DNA of 64,000 bases. Origin: Bedellia somnulentella (lineage: Eukaryota > Arthropoda > Insecta > Lepidoptera > Bedelliidae). Shown here in pieces: positions 42,465 through 54,894 of this stretch. The stretch lies in contig OY755177.1 in NCBI GenBank assembly GCA_963576735.1, forward strand, positions 12,090,001 through 12,154,000. The letters run 5' to 3'. The notes beneath the pieces were generated by a model, which was given only the letters and a program-made list of their open reading frames with translations, searched no databases and was not told where the DNA came from. The stretch's first letter is position 1, and the number at the start of each line of letters is the position of its first letter. Position numbers and translations under genes: made by a program.

Positions 42465-43727
42465 AGATGTTTGAGTATTTGAATAGCGTTACCTTTGATT
42501 TTGTCCCAACTTTTTCCTTAGAGTTCAACGTAGCACAACAAAGATTGTCATGATTTGAGTGCAACATGCAACTATGCATGTATTAAAAGAAAAAAACTTG
42601 ATTATGGTATTTTTTTGTAAAATTGTAATGCTATTAGCAAACTTATAGTTTGTTATTAATGAAATGAAAATTCTTCTGAGAGGATCAGGCTTTCTAAATT
42701 TAGTTAATTATCGTTCTAAAACTATGTGCCCAGTAAGCGATGAACGTAGTCTACATGAATTGAATTCATAAATGAAAACAGTTGTGATAATATACATACA
42801 TTCAAAGGTCTGCAGTGCCGTCAAATGTTTTTTTCTTTAACAAAGTGCTCCAAATACTGAAACAGTCACTAACAAACTTAAAAAACGACAAATATTTTTT
42901 TTGTATTTTCATATCAAAAAATCTCAAAGGGTTGCGTGACAGAGGACATAGGAAACGAAAAAGTGAAAAAGGACAGTTCCCAAATGGAATCCATTAATCT
43001 AAACGAATGGACACCCGTCGCCGACGGGTTATCTCACCGGTTCAACTTTAATAGGAAAATCTAGTCAAGTGAGATGAAAAATATATTTCATAAAATTATC
43101 TTCTTTTCTATTCATAACCTATTTGAACAATGGTTTAATAAGCCTGTAGGACTATCTTTAAAACCCTGGAATTTAGGGCTTCTTTTGAAATTCAATTAGT
43201 TCCTTATTTAAGGAACTCACTTTTATTACATTTATACAAAGTAAACGTGATTTTCTATCAGAAGCTAAAGTCTTAATTGGACCAAATTTTGACTGAGATA
43301 ATTAACTTTTACAAAAACTCCTATGGTTTCTTTTTGAAATTTAATTAATTTGTCTGACCTTAATAAGTATTTATCACATTGTTTTGGTGAAATCTCATAA
43401 ATGTTTAACGTTGCTGAGCAAGAATTGTGGAACATAAAAAGCGTTGTTCATTTACGTACAAAAGTATGTAGATGAAGACTTTTCCCAAAGGATTTCTAAT
43501 TTCATTTGTGACTGCCGTCGCAGCCGATAAGACTCTAGAGATAATTATCAAGACGCTATCTGGAGTCAAAAATGTACATGAATTTAAAGTTCTTCTTTTA
43601 CAAAATATTAAATATGAATTTTGCAATTATGTATCTAGTAATAGAATTAGTAATATTATAATATTTAAGTGCATAGTGGTTATCTCATTTGTGTTGCGTC
43701 TATGATGGGGTATAATTTTCACACAAA
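42465..43727. other. No recognised feature
   Basis: AT-rich spacer. A 77-codon plus frame at 43472 and its antisense 73-codon frame show no known domain. Confidence 0.3.
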
Positions 43728-43968
43728 CTTATACTTACGGCTATAATTCTCTAGACGTGGTAGCTGGAGCTTAATATGAAATACCTAAGCCATTTTTTGT
43801 AGTTGTGTGGGGAAGAAATAAAGGTTGTTGGTAATATATAATGAGTCTCCAATCGCACTGCTCAAAATTCACTTTAAAAGCATCAATATTTTAAGTTGCT
43901 CCTTACGAACACTAAGAAAAAATGAGATTCTGCTATTCTAAGCAAAATCTTTAACAACTACACAGTAA
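43728..43968 (-). repeat. SINE-A, degenerate full-length copy
   Basis: All blocks occur in minus-strand order (TACTTACGGCTATAATTC, AAAGGTTGTTGGTAAT, GAGTCTCCAATCGCA, GCTATTCTAAGC) with many substitutions and small indels. Confidence 0.7.
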
Positions 43969-43969
43969 T

Positions 43970-45760
43970 GTTATTTTCTTCTATTATGCAATTATGATGT
44001 TTAATATAGAAAAACTCATTTTATTTTGATTGTTGGATTAACTTAAAACACTTTTTGAAATATTTACTCTTGTTTATTAATTCATTACGCTCATAATGGA
44101 TGTACCATGTTTTTAACCAGTCAACTTCCTGCTAAACTTAATACCTAGTAATAGTGCTTGTACATACCACATGTTGGAGCACTTGCGCGAGTCACATGTG
44201 CCGTGTAAACAAGGCTTAAAATCATGTGCGGGTCAAGTGATTTGCGCAAGTCACCTTTGCAAATAACCTGCGTGGTCTTTAGCTCGATGGGTGCCTTGCG
44301 CCAAAAAATCCTGCTGGTGAAATTCCTTTTTCTCCAAGATATATTTTTATTATTATTAGTTTAATGAGCTAAACTGCGCAAATAAATAATAAATCTACCT
44401 CTGTAGTTCAAACAAATAACTTGTAGGTACTGCTTTACTAGCGTAAGCGACTTGCGCTGTGTTTTAGCATAAATCTTCTTCGTCTCTGATTCCTCATTCC
44501 AATTACTTGCACAAGCTACTTACCTGACTACTGCGTAAAATGTAAACGAATTTAAAAAAAACAATGTTTTATTATTCAAGCATTTTTTGTGAAATTATTA
44601 TTTACTTTGTGTTTGAACAATGAAACCTATGAAAGTCACCTGTTTCGAAGTATGTTTTGAACTTAAAAAACAATAGCTCAGATCTATTTGAATCCTGATG
44701 ACAAAGTATAAAAAATATTGATATTTCAGTTTGTAAAATTTGCGCGCTGAAAACTTAAAAAACTAATACAAACTTGTTTTACAGCTTTCTACATTGCATT
44801 TTCATTCCCAATACACTTTTCAGCACCTGCACTACTTATCCAGTTACTGCAAAGCAAACTGTTGTTTTCTTGTAAACAAGTCTAAAACTATTAAAAATAA
44901 ACAAATGCAGTCAAGTGAATTTCCAATAAGGTAAGCATTGAATTATCGGATAAACAATTTCGAAGATTGAGTGAAGTGACTTGTGAACCAATTACTATGT
45001 TCAAGTCTGAAAGTTTGCACCGCAAACAAAATTAACTTGTGAAGTTTCCTTGCGTACGTTCAATTGTAACGCTTCGTCACGCAACGCAGCAAAATGCTTG
45101 GAACGAGTATTTTACACGAACTCTAAGTTGGAAATAAGAACAGTCTATTTTGGAGCAGTTTCTCGCATGCTAATGTGCATATTCAATTTATGGGCCCTAT
45201 TAAAGACATTGCATCGTGTGGCGGAGTTGTTGGTAGCCCAAGCACGTTGCGAGCTCGTGCCAGGCCGGACGCTGAATATTAACAATCCAACCAGTTCCAC
45301 GGCAGTTTGCTTGAGGAAACTGACTTTTAGCAGACACTGAAAAATAAAATCGTAAGGGAAACGTGCATAGCAAAATGATATGACAAACGAGCGAGCTTGC
45401 CGTAAATGTTGCTTACTCGTCTTCATAATAAAATTTTCTTCATTATTCATGGGGAAATATTGCTCTTGCCCTGTAGAGCATTTGTTACGAATGTGGTGCT
45501 GAAAAGAATAAGTTATTGGATTTTGGATTTGAAAAAAACCTTTGTACTTTTTCAAGTGCATTATCTCATACAAATGTGTTGATGATTAAAAATGTTAATC
45601 TCAGCGTGTGTTAAAATTAGAAAAATGTGTCTTTAATACTGTAAATCATCTGAATAAAATAAAAATTAATAAATCTACACTCATACATAAGTTTTAGCTG
45701 TAGCACTAAACAATTTCTTCCCGCGGGTTTCTTAAAAGGTGAGGTAGGGATTTGGAGCTA
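43970..45760. other. Spacer with CTTGCGC-rich segment of possible transposon origin
   Basis: Between about 44160 and 44520 the words CTTGCGC/GCGCAAG recur (CACTTGCGCGAGTCAC, TTGCGCAAGTCACC). A GTGTAAACAAGGC followed by TTA at about 44205-44220 resembles a Harbinger-like end, but no partner end was found. The frames at 45050-45573 are not recognised. Confidence 0.25.
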
Positions 45761-46010
45761 TTACATACATACATATACTCACGGCTATAAATCCCTTAAC
45801 GGGGTAGCCAGAGCTTTGGAATGATAAATTCCTCAGCCACTTTTGGAAGTTGATTGGGGAAAAAATGATAATAATAAACGTTTTTCGTGACGGGTCTCCA
45901 ACCACATCGCCCAAAAATGACTTAAAAAGCCCCTATACCCTTAGTCGCCTCCTACGATCACCCACGGGTAAAAATGGGGTAGTGTTATTCTAAGCCGAAA
46001 CTATACGGCA
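45761..46010 (-). repeat. SINE-A, full length, same variant as 27259
   Basis: A complete minus-strand copy with the variant ACGATCACCCACGGG and GGTAGTGTTATTCTAAGCC segments. Confidence 0.9.
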
Positions 46011-46047
46011 TTAAGCATTAATTGGAGCAATTAAGGTTAATAAATTG

Positions 46048-46170
46048 GCAATGACGATCGAGGCCCATCACCAACCAACTTTTATTTCTTTATCTGTTTC
46101 CGACTTAACCTCCGAATGTGGCTTGAGAATTTTCGATTCTACAGAGCTCGCCGTTTATGTATGTATATAC
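46048..46170 (+). repeat. SINE-A, degenerate 3' half
   Basis: GAGGCCCATCACCAACCAAC, CTTTTATTTC and GTTTATGTATGTATAT match in order. Confidence 0.5.
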
Positions 46171-47163
46171 CAATGTACATATAACCTATATGAAATAATA
46201 TGTCATATTTCTTTCATTATGGATGTAATGACAACCGATCACTTATTGGAGAAACTTACGAAAACATAGGGAAACATTTGAACCGGGATACAAAAATAGG
46301 TAATACAAAACAACATTTATAAAACTAAAAAAATCCAGATTGATATTTTCCCCTTCTTACGTTTCTCCTGCAAGTAATCGGTTATAATTGTAGACCAGCA
46401 CAACCGCAACTGGTGCAAGATAAGGCACACGATCGATAAAAGCTTAACGAGTTCATTGTAGAATTTGAGGTTAAAGTTTTTCCCCAAGTTTTTAAATTTT
46501 GAATGTAATCCTGAAGCCAATTTAAACGGTTATATTCCTCATAATATACCTGAAATATAAATATAACCTATTCCTCAGTATACGAGTCATTCAAATGACG
46601 AGATCAGATACCAATTTTAAGAAAGAGTAAGTGTTAGATACTAATAATACTTACTGTTCAAACTAATGGTCGATACTACATTTTGTTTTTAACTATATTA
46701 CCCTCACCAATCAAACACATTCTTGTCAGTTTAAGTCAAACAACAGGGTTTCAATTATTATGAAAAAAAGAATAATGGATGATAAGTTCCAAACCGCATA
46801 TCTATCTACTTATAGACTATCACTCTTCCAAACAGTTCACAGCATTCTAAACTGCATAACACCTACAGCAATCAGAGTATGTTTTTTGGATACAACACTG
46901 CATATAGTCAGATTTAAATTCAAACCTTTATTTCAAACAATCAGGAACATATTTTCGCCAAAAAATGTATAAATAAGAATTGCCACATGCCCTACAAAAG
47001 TGCACTGCAGCAATGCAAAGTATAGGAACCCTAGCTTCACGCAGCATTTATTTTGGATCTATTTTCGTAATAATCGTTTATATTACTAATTTTAATAAAA
47101 TCTAGGATGTTACAATGACAGTTTATTCTAATATATACGTACAAAATTATAGTCACGTCATAT
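46171..47163. other. No recognised feature
   Basis: AT-rich spacer. Frames of 60-70 codons here have no known domain. Confidence 0.3.
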
Positions 47164-47345
47164 AACATGTCCTCCGTGGGTAGCCCTCTACGTACATTAC
47201 CTTAGATATTGGGTCTATAAATCTCTTTTTTCTTTTACTATCATCCATCCTCTTTTTTTGCCCAAACCATTTTAAAACTGTTTTTCTATATTTTTATATG
47301 TCATTATTCACACCGCAACCTCGTTCAAACGAATCATTAATGTTA
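47164..47345 (-). mobile_element. LINE-1 internal fragment
   Basis: Minus-strand homology to the LINE-1 C-terminal region (the part opposite CATCCATCCTC, TGCCCAAACCA). Its left end in this orientation extends into the direct repeat that starts at 47297. Confidence 0.6.
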
Positions 47346-47654
47346 GTACGCAATATCTAATAACAAAGATTCTTGGAATAAGACTCTGCATAATTAAAAT
47401 AATAGATCGAGCAAGTAACCGTGCTGAAATCCCATTGCAAACTAGATAGTCAGATGCGAAAGTACTTTTTTTGCTCAGCAAAAGCACCTTGAGAGTATTT
47501 ATAAATTACAGCTCAGTTTTTTTACAATCTCTCGCTGCAGTATAAATTATTCACTGTGAGGTAGAATAAGAACAAAGGGATGGACGAGTGAAACAATAGT
47601 ACGACTGCACATTTGACCAACTTTTAATATAACTGGGGTGGAATAAAAGCGGGA
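47297..47654 (+). repeat. 358-bp direct repeat, copy 1
   Basis: From TATGTCATTATTCACACC to GGAATAAAAGCGGGA. By eye it is identical to 49109-49466. The first 50 bp are LINE-1-derived and continuous with the upstream LINE fragment, so this is the original location. A TATAAATTATTCACT segment and an AATAAA are present, but the TG..CA ends of an LTR are not. Confidence 0.9.
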
Positions 47655-49108
47655 ACCACCTCGGGAGAGCTCATTTAGGGAAATTATGCGACTGCATACT
47701 GACAAGAGAAAAATAAAGGCCTCATTCACTACTGCGGTTCCCAGCCTTTCTATTTACATAGATCAGAGACTTTTGCTCCGAAAAGGTACAATGAATAAAC
47801 TAAAGGTATTTTATTTTAGTTAGAATCTAGACAGTATAGTTTGAACTTTGCACATGCAGTTACTCATTTATTAAGTGCATGTAACCGGTTTTTTTATACG
47901 GATCTGCTAAATTGACACTGAAATACAAATTCAAGATCGTTCTTCTACACTTTAAAATAATAGTTAGAGTAAGCCACGTTTGACCACCGAAAATAGAAAA
48001 GGCGGTAAAACATCACTACTGAGATTCACCAAACAGATTGCTCATCTCACACTAGTTAAATATTTTGTGAGGACATGACCTTGTTATCGTGACATGTTTT
48101 AACATAACATCATCATAGCTAGTACGAGCAAACTTTAAACTAGATATCGCGCGGTATAAAACATTCGTCTTCATCGCACTTCCTTAGTATTCTATACTGT
48201 TATCTCATTCTAACCAATTTCATGACGATATAATAGCGCTCGAGCTGGGCCTAAGAATTTTGTAAAAAACATGTATCATTTTGAATATCGTCATTCTTAA
48301 AACAATTGTTTTCTTTTTGATTCTGACAGAAGCTTTCATACTGCTTCTCTTCTAAGAAAACTTCATTGTATTATAAGATAAAGATTCAGTAAAATAACAC
48401 AATATTTTAGGGTTTTGTAATCAATAACAAAGTGTTATAGATTCAGCAACACACTCTGTCCAGGGCATAGCTCGTAGACGAAAGGAGTCTAAAATTACTA
48501 GCATAACCTTTTTGTAATATTTAAACTTCGAATAACGTTTCTAGGACTATTAAAAAATTAACAATAAAACTATTTTCGCGTACATTTTAGAATAAAATCA
48601 TATAATCATAGAATATAATCATATATATTGTGGCACGTTGTGTTTCATAAAACATACATATGTTTGCCGCGTATGGATACCCAAGGGCCCCACTAGCGCA
48701 CCTGAACCGATTTTCAAGGTAAAGGAGAGGTCAAAATAACACAGAGGCGACAGAATCCTAACATGCCTAATTTGTTTTGAAATTTTGTATACAGCTAAAT
48801 TATATAAATTTCATATTCGAGAACGATGACTAAAAACGAAATACCGATAAATAGGTAGGATACCGTTTTTTAGCGTAACTCCTAAACAAACACATAAGGC
48901 AATATATTTCGATGTTAGCCATTGATTTCGAAAATATTTTTTCTGAATACAAAATAAGAAAAAAATTAGTTATGTCTCGTTTCGTCCGCTCTGGGTTTGT
49001 CTTCTATGGGGCGTGACTCTCTTTTATATAAATAATAATATCAGAAAAAACCAAGAGTTAACATTTTGTACTGATGGATGCGTATTATATCAGTGAAATT
49101 ATATGCAG
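47655..49108. other. Spacer between the direct repeats
   Basis: 1454 bp of AT-rich sequence with no transposon protein frame, no primer-binding-site-like sequence after copy 1 and no polypurine tract before copy 2. Confidence 0.35.
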
Positions 49109-49466
49109 TATGTCATTATTCACACCGCAACCTCGTTCAAACGAATCATTAATGTTAGTACGCAATATCTAATAACAAAGATTCTTGGAATAAGACTCTG
49201 CATAATTAAAATAATAGATCGAGCAAGTAACCGTGCTGAAATCCCATTGCAAACTAGATAGTCAGATGCGAAAGTACTTTTTTTGCTCAGCAAAAGCACC
49301 TTGAGAGTATTTATAAATTACAGCTCAGTTTTTTTACAATCTCTCGCTGCAGTATAAATTATTCACTGTGAGGTAGAATAAGAACAAAGGGATGGACGAG
49401 TGAAACAATAGTACGACTGCACATTTGACCAACTTTTAATATAACTGGGGTGGAATAAAAGCGGGA
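49109..49466 (+). repeat. 358-bp direct repeat, copy 2
   Basis: An apparently exact copy of 47297-47654. It begins abruptly inside what is LINE-1 homology, without the LINE sequence that precedes copy 1, so it is the derived copy. Confidence 0.9.
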
Positions 49467-49519
49467 GTGGATATGTGGTTGGAATAGTACAAACCCAATT
49501 CTTGCTACCGTTGCCGTAA

Positions 49520-50190
49520 GGCCTCTTTTCCATTACACGGTTTCTCGCCGTGAAAATCTACGGTTAATTCGCCGCGTGTAGGCACGGTCGTCAGTGTGGT
49601 ATGGATCACTATATGAGCTTGTCGACATGCACGGTGGCGCCAAGGCACGGCGCCGCGGCCGCGTGCGCCGTGACTGCCCCTCGGCGCGCCGCGTCTACGC
49701 ACGGCGTGATTTTAATCAGTGTAGTGTTGTATGGCAGTCTACCGGGGTGTGTCGACGGTGCCGGACGTACGCACGGATTCGTGACCGCTTATATACGCTG
49801 TTTCGCGATTTTATTATAAAATGAACATAAATCAAGAATTATTAATTACGTTGATTCAAGAAAGGCCTGTAATATGGGATAAGACCATCGACGATTATAA
49901 AAATAAGCGGCTTAAATATGATTCCTGGAAAGAAATATTTATTCATTTCCAGCCCACATTTTAAGATTTTCTTTTTCCTATATATGTAATAAGCAACTAT
50001 AATCTTTTTTTTCGTAAGAAAATTCATGACGCAGCACGTCCTACACAGCCCGAGTAAAAAGCGCTACTAGCCAGTACTTACCAATGTCTCGCGCGGTGAT
50101 TTTGCCGTATCATGTACAAGCTAGCACGTTTTTTCAACCGTACGGCTTACACGCCGTACGTTTGAACAACCGTGTAATGGAAAAGAGGCC
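49520..50190. mobile_element. 671-bp PIF/Harbinger-type MITE carrying a MADF-like exon
   Basis: Ends GGCCTCTTTTCCATTACACG are exact inverted repeats (at least 23 bp), flanked by TAA at 49517-49519 and 50191-50193, the Harbinger duplication. The outer parts are GC-rich with recurring CACGG/CCGTG words; the centre is AT-rich and holds the reading frame described next. No transposase is encoded. Confidence 0.88.
49821..49964 (+). pseudogene. MADF-type domain fragment inside the MITE
   Basis: 47 codons from an ATG: MNINQELLITLIQERPVIWD, then KTIDDYKN and YDSWKEIF, ending at a stop. The order (LI..RP.LWD, DY, W..I) is the first two-thirds of a MADF (Myb/SANT-related) DNA-binding domain. The second protein of Harbinger-like elements is of the Myb/SANT class, so this is probably a remnant of that gene from the parental autonomous element. 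The third helix is not evident. Confidence 0.7.
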
Positions 50191-50283
50191 TAAGAGGTTT
50201 TTTAAACCCTTACCTTGAAGGTATCTTTGTATTGGTCTTTAAAAATGACATTGAGCTTTCTTCAACCATATTTCTTCAAAATT

Positions 50284-50534
50284 ACATACATACATACATA
50301 TACTCACGGCTATAAATCCCTAGACGGGGTAGCCAGAGCAAAGGAATTCAAAATTCCTCAGCCACTTTTGGAAAATTGACTGGGGAAAAGATGGTTGACT
50401 AAAGGTTGTTGGTGATGGGTCTCCAACCGCATCGCCCAAACATCCCTTAAACGCCCCAACACCGTTAGTCGCCTCTTACGTACACCCAGCGGAAGAAATG
50501 GGGTAGTGCTATTCTAAGCCGACACTACACAGCA
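50284..50534 (-). repeat. SINE-A, full length
   Basis: A complete minus-strand copy from the (CATA)n tail to GCCGACACTACACAGC. Confidence 0.93.
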
Positions 50535-51467
50535 AAATTAATAGTGTGAAATATACATATATATACATACCGTGATAAGGGCCTTACTTATTTTTATTGT
50601 ATGGTAATAAAGGTAACAGAACGCTCTTGTATTATCCCTTATAATTTCTAAATAAGTCAAATAAACCAGATTATTGTGTCCAACGTAGTCTATATTAAAT
50701 ATATGACTTTCCTCAAACAAACAAAAGTATTGTGATTTAAGAAACAAACGCAAAACAATAGTGTCTTGGAAATTTGATGTGTCAAGACTGTCGTATAAGA
50801 AGTTCCCAAGAGATGCACCGCGGCACAGAAAATGCCAGCCTTTTTACACAAATCCTTGGAGACGGAAAACGAAATTATTTTAGTACGACCTTACGAGTTA
50901 CAACGATACCACTGCTTCTGTGGGCAGATGTAACTAGACGAGTACCGTAATGCAATTTGCCTCCTTTGTTCTTTCTTTATATTAACGCTGCTCGAAATTA
51001 ATTTAAGTTCGCTTTGAATCCAACGTAAGCACTGTACAGTCAGACTTTTCGACTGCAAAACATTTGCAAGGAACTCGAAACTTTGTCAATATCGCCTGGT
51101 CTGTAATAAAATGCGCTTAGCGACATCTTTTGAATAAGATTCGAAGAGTCACTTTTACGAAATGTTTATTAGCTAGCCTTTCATTATTGTTTCCTCTTCA
51201 ACTAATTGAAGCTGCGCCTTAACGAACATATTTTTGTAGGTCCAACGAGGCTATATACAAGTATAATATTTAACTTCAACTTATCAATAATGTTTTCATT
51301 TAATAATAACTTAAGGCACCGATATTGCACAGCACATTTTATTTGAATTAGAAAACTTGACAGGGATCTTCTTCACTTAATAAGCCTGTCCCATCAAAAT
51401 CAATTCAAGAAAAAATATTTGAATGACTTCAGTAAATGTACGATGCATATACCATAGGAATATTTAT
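50535..51467. other. No recognised feature
   Basis: AT-rich spacer, nothing supported. Confidence 0.35.
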
Positions 51468-51724
51468 TACATACATACATACATACATTAACTTACGGCT
51501 ATTAATCCCAAGATGGGTTAGCCAGAGCTAAGGAATTAGAAATTACTCAGCCACTTTTGGAAGTTGAGTGGGGAAAAGATGGTAAAATAAAGGTTGTCAG
51601 TGATGGGTCTCCAACCGCATCGTCCAAAAATCCGTTTAAAGCCCCAATACCGTTAGTTGCCTCTTACGTATACACCCACCGGAAGAAATGGGGTAGTGCT
51701 ATTCTAAGCAGACACTACACAGCA
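51468..51724 (-). repeat. SINE-A, full length, with head duplication
   Basis: A complete minus-strand copy. The head complement CACTACACAGCA is repeated once more after 11 bp (to about 51742), a small local duplication of the 5' end. Confidence 0.88.
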
Positions 51725-51744
51725 ATTATTGCACTACACAGCAT

Positions 51745-52984
51745 GAATTGTTGCAATAATCATTGAATATTGCGAAGAACTGATAATAAGGCAGTAATAA
51801 TAATACTTCGAACGCCTCCTGACAAAAAAATGAGTTTACGCTGAGACGCGAGTTACCCTTGTTAGATTACAGAGCTTTTAAAAAGAAAGTCTTATAACTA
51901 TTACCCACCACAAATTGTCTATGGTATATTTAAAAATACTATATATAATAGGTGCTATAAGTACTTTCTTCAATGAAGTCCCAACATGAAATATTATTTT
52001 ACATTAGAACAATAACAAACCTTCCCAGTATTACCATCAAAATATTCTAATAAGTTGTTGTTTAATACCGACTAAGGTTTCAAAGTTCTGAGAACAAACT
52101 CATAATATCGAACTGACGATGATGAAGGCTGACATGCCTAATTAAGCATGAACCGGAGTTACGAACAACCCCTACTTAATTAGAATTTGAATATTGTGTC
52201 AACACGGAAATTAGTTTGCAGGTGAATATTATGCAAAATAACTTTGCACTTGGTTGTAAATACTCCTTTGAAATATTAAATTATATCTTCCTGATGCACT
52301 TTTTGCAAATTAAATTTTGTTTGGCAGTTTGTTCTTAATTGGTTTGGATATGTTTGTGTCGGTAAATACAAATATAGATTTACTAATTCCGTTAGATAAC
52401 ATAGCAAAATGCGCAAATAAAATACTTTATGTGAGTATCCAATTTATTTTAAGAATCTTAATTGAACAGGTCAATATAATTTCTTAAGTAACAAGTTTAC
52501 TGACACTATTTGAATATTAGTTGAAGCTAGAGATTTTGAATGCATGGCTAAATTAAGAAGAAAATTTACAGCTGCCATTTAACTTAAATTTTCCTTAAAC
52601 TACTATGCTCTTGCACAAAAACGAAATTTATCTCTGTTTTTATCAAATGAGTAAAAGAGAAACCAAACATTTTCCCACTCTAGATTGTTACGAGCTAAAT
52701 GATACAGAGTCTTGTCGACAGTATTAGATAAAGTGCTTGATAAATGTGCCCAGGAAATTTGAATACAGCCAGAGTTAGTTTATTTTAGGGTTTGTCTATT
52801 CATACACTTAAATAGCTGCGATGTAAAATTTTAAGTGCTTAGATTTGTCCTTTGTATAAATCTAACGTAACCAGATATTTTAGGTACTATGATAAATAGA
52901 AGTAAAAGTAGTTTGTGCTCTTACTTTAATGTAGTTTAGTTCTTAATAAAACTTAATGTTTGTGTTTAAAAAAACATGTTATAG
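51745..52984. other. No recognised feature
   Basis: AT-rich spacer, nothing supported. Confidence 0.35.
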
Positions 52985-53460
52985 ATTATCATCCATCATC
53001 ATCAGTCAATAGACGTCCACTGCTGGACATAGGCTTCCCCAAAGATCTCCACAACGATTGGTCCTGTGCTGCCCCTATCCATCGGTTTCTCACGACCTTA
53101 ACCAAGTCGTCGGTCCACCCACCCACACAGGCCTACTCACACTGCGTCGTCCGGTACGTGGCTGCCACTCCAGAACCTTCGAGCCCCAACGACCGTCGGT
53201 TCTGCGTGCAGTGTGCCCTGCCCATTGCCACTTAAGTTTAGCAACTCTTCGGGCTGTGTCAGTGCGCCGGTTCTTCTACGGATCTCCTCATTGTGGATTC
53301 GATCGTGTAGCGAAACTATTAACATAGCTCTCTCCATTGCCCATTCGGCAACACGGAGCCTTCTGATGAGGCCCATTGTTAAATGCCTCGTCTCTGTGCC
53401 GTATGTCATGGCTGGTAACACACACTGGTCAAAGACCTTTGTCTTTAGACTCTGAGGAAT
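52985..53460 (-). mobile_element. RTE-like LINE (family 2), 3' end
   Basis: The minus strand reads MTYGTETRHLTMGLIRRLRV, AMERAMLIVSLHDRIHNEEI and then a frame-broken C-terminus, ending in a (GATG)n-type tail at 52985. The peptide is the familiar C-terminal region of lepidopteran endonuclease/reverse transcriptase proteins. Homologous to 7655-7985. Confidence 0.75.
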
Positions 53461-54247
53461 TTTGGACGAGAAGATATGGCTTTATTATTATTATACATTA
53501 TATCATACATTAATTAAACAAGTTTCGAATACCCTTTGACTATCTTAATGGGTATTATCTGACTTTTTGGGGCGCAACTTCACAATATATAAATAAATAT
53601 AAATCATGTTAGAACGAGCAAGAAGAACAATTCTTAAAGCAACCTGCAAATATACTTAACTTTTGATCAAAGCTTGCAAACAAACTGTAACAACTATAAG
53701 CTTGCAAAAAAAAGTTCCTACCATTTGTAAATAGCAAAACCTAACAGTACACTGCGATACTAACAAATGGCAAAACATATATTTCTTCTTTTCCTATAAT
53801 ATTCATCGGCCTTTATTAATACGACAAGAATAATATTATTTCTTCTTTCACAAACTGAAAAAAAAACATTTCGTCAAAACATACTTACGGTTAAAATTTC
53901 CAAAAAGAAGTAACTAGCGTTTCAGATTTGGAAATTTCTTTACCGCATTTTCTTGTTTTATATTATGATTATATTGAATGAATAATTTAAATTTAGGAAG
54001 ATAACTTTGTGTTAGTAAAGTTGTTTAGTAAAGTAAAGGTTTGGGTTCTCTGGCTATAAGTTCATGTAAAGCGTAATAAACATTACGCATATGAACTCTT
54101 CTAGTAATATCGCAATAGGTCAAATATTTTTCATTTTATTTGCCAGATAAAAATAAATTTATTGCTTATGATCTGTGAAACTTGATATGAATTTTATTGA
54201 GAGTTTTGAATAACAAAATATACAAATACACTCAATGATAAGATTAA
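53461..54247. other. No clear feature
   Basis: A possible very degenerate SINE-A (-) lies at about 53880-53960 (CATACTTACGGTTAAAATTTCC). Otherwise nothing. Confidence 0.25.
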
Positions 54248-54475
54248 TATATATAAACTTACACCATTAATTCATTTTTTGGTAGGCACAGCTCTTGAAG
54301 ATTCACGTTTTGCTATGATACTAGCATACCTCTCGAGTGTCATTTACATTCATGAATATTTTCATACGTGCCCTTTTATTCTCCAAAAGCCTGCCTTTTC
54401 AAACACATTTTCTATTAGATCTAAATGTGCCCTTTGTCGTAGTCTGTTTAATTTACTATCCATATTGGATTTCTA
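54248..54475 (-). mobile_element. LINE-1 3' end fragment, degenerate
   Basis: TTACACCATTAATTC, GTGCCCTTTTATTCTCC and CTAAATGTGCCC follow the minus-strand LINE-1 3' end. An old copy. Confidence 0.6.
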
Positions 54476-54894
54476 GACCTGCAATAGCTAAAATTCATGA
54501 ATTCGATTAAAACCTCTAGGACTGTAATGATTTGTTATTCATGGACACATGTATTAATTTAATGTTTAGAATGATATTGCATCACAATAGTTAATAGTGC
54601 AAGGAATATAGGAAAAAAATTATTATAATTGGTCATGTAAAATCTACTACAGTGTGGCAAGCTAGTACTATTTTTTTTTCCGAATACTCTCAAATCCGCG
54701 ATTTTATAAAATCCCTAGCGATAAACATAAAACTGTATTATCCATTAACAAACACCAAAACTAAAGAACAAAACCCACGATATAACGTTAAATAGAACAG
54801 CAATAAGCGAAACGTACAACTCTAGAATCCCCTGTCATCAGATAGTCTGGCACTAAACCTATTTACGGCGAACGTCAACTCTCCGAGCTCGCCG

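Noticed and set aside
44160..44520. CTTGCGC-rich segment as a complete transposon
   Set aside because: One Harbinger-like end with TTA is suggested, but no matching second end or consistent boundary could be found.
45145..45573. 142-codon minus-strand frame
   Set aside because: No recognisable domain, overlaps an opposite 96-codon frame, and has no repeat or splice support. Possibly chance in a GC-richer patch.
47297..49466. Pair of 358-bp direct repeats as LTRs of a retrotransposon
   Set aside because: No TG..CA ends, no primer-binding site or polypurine tract, no gag/pol between, and copy 1 is continuous with LINE-1 homology.
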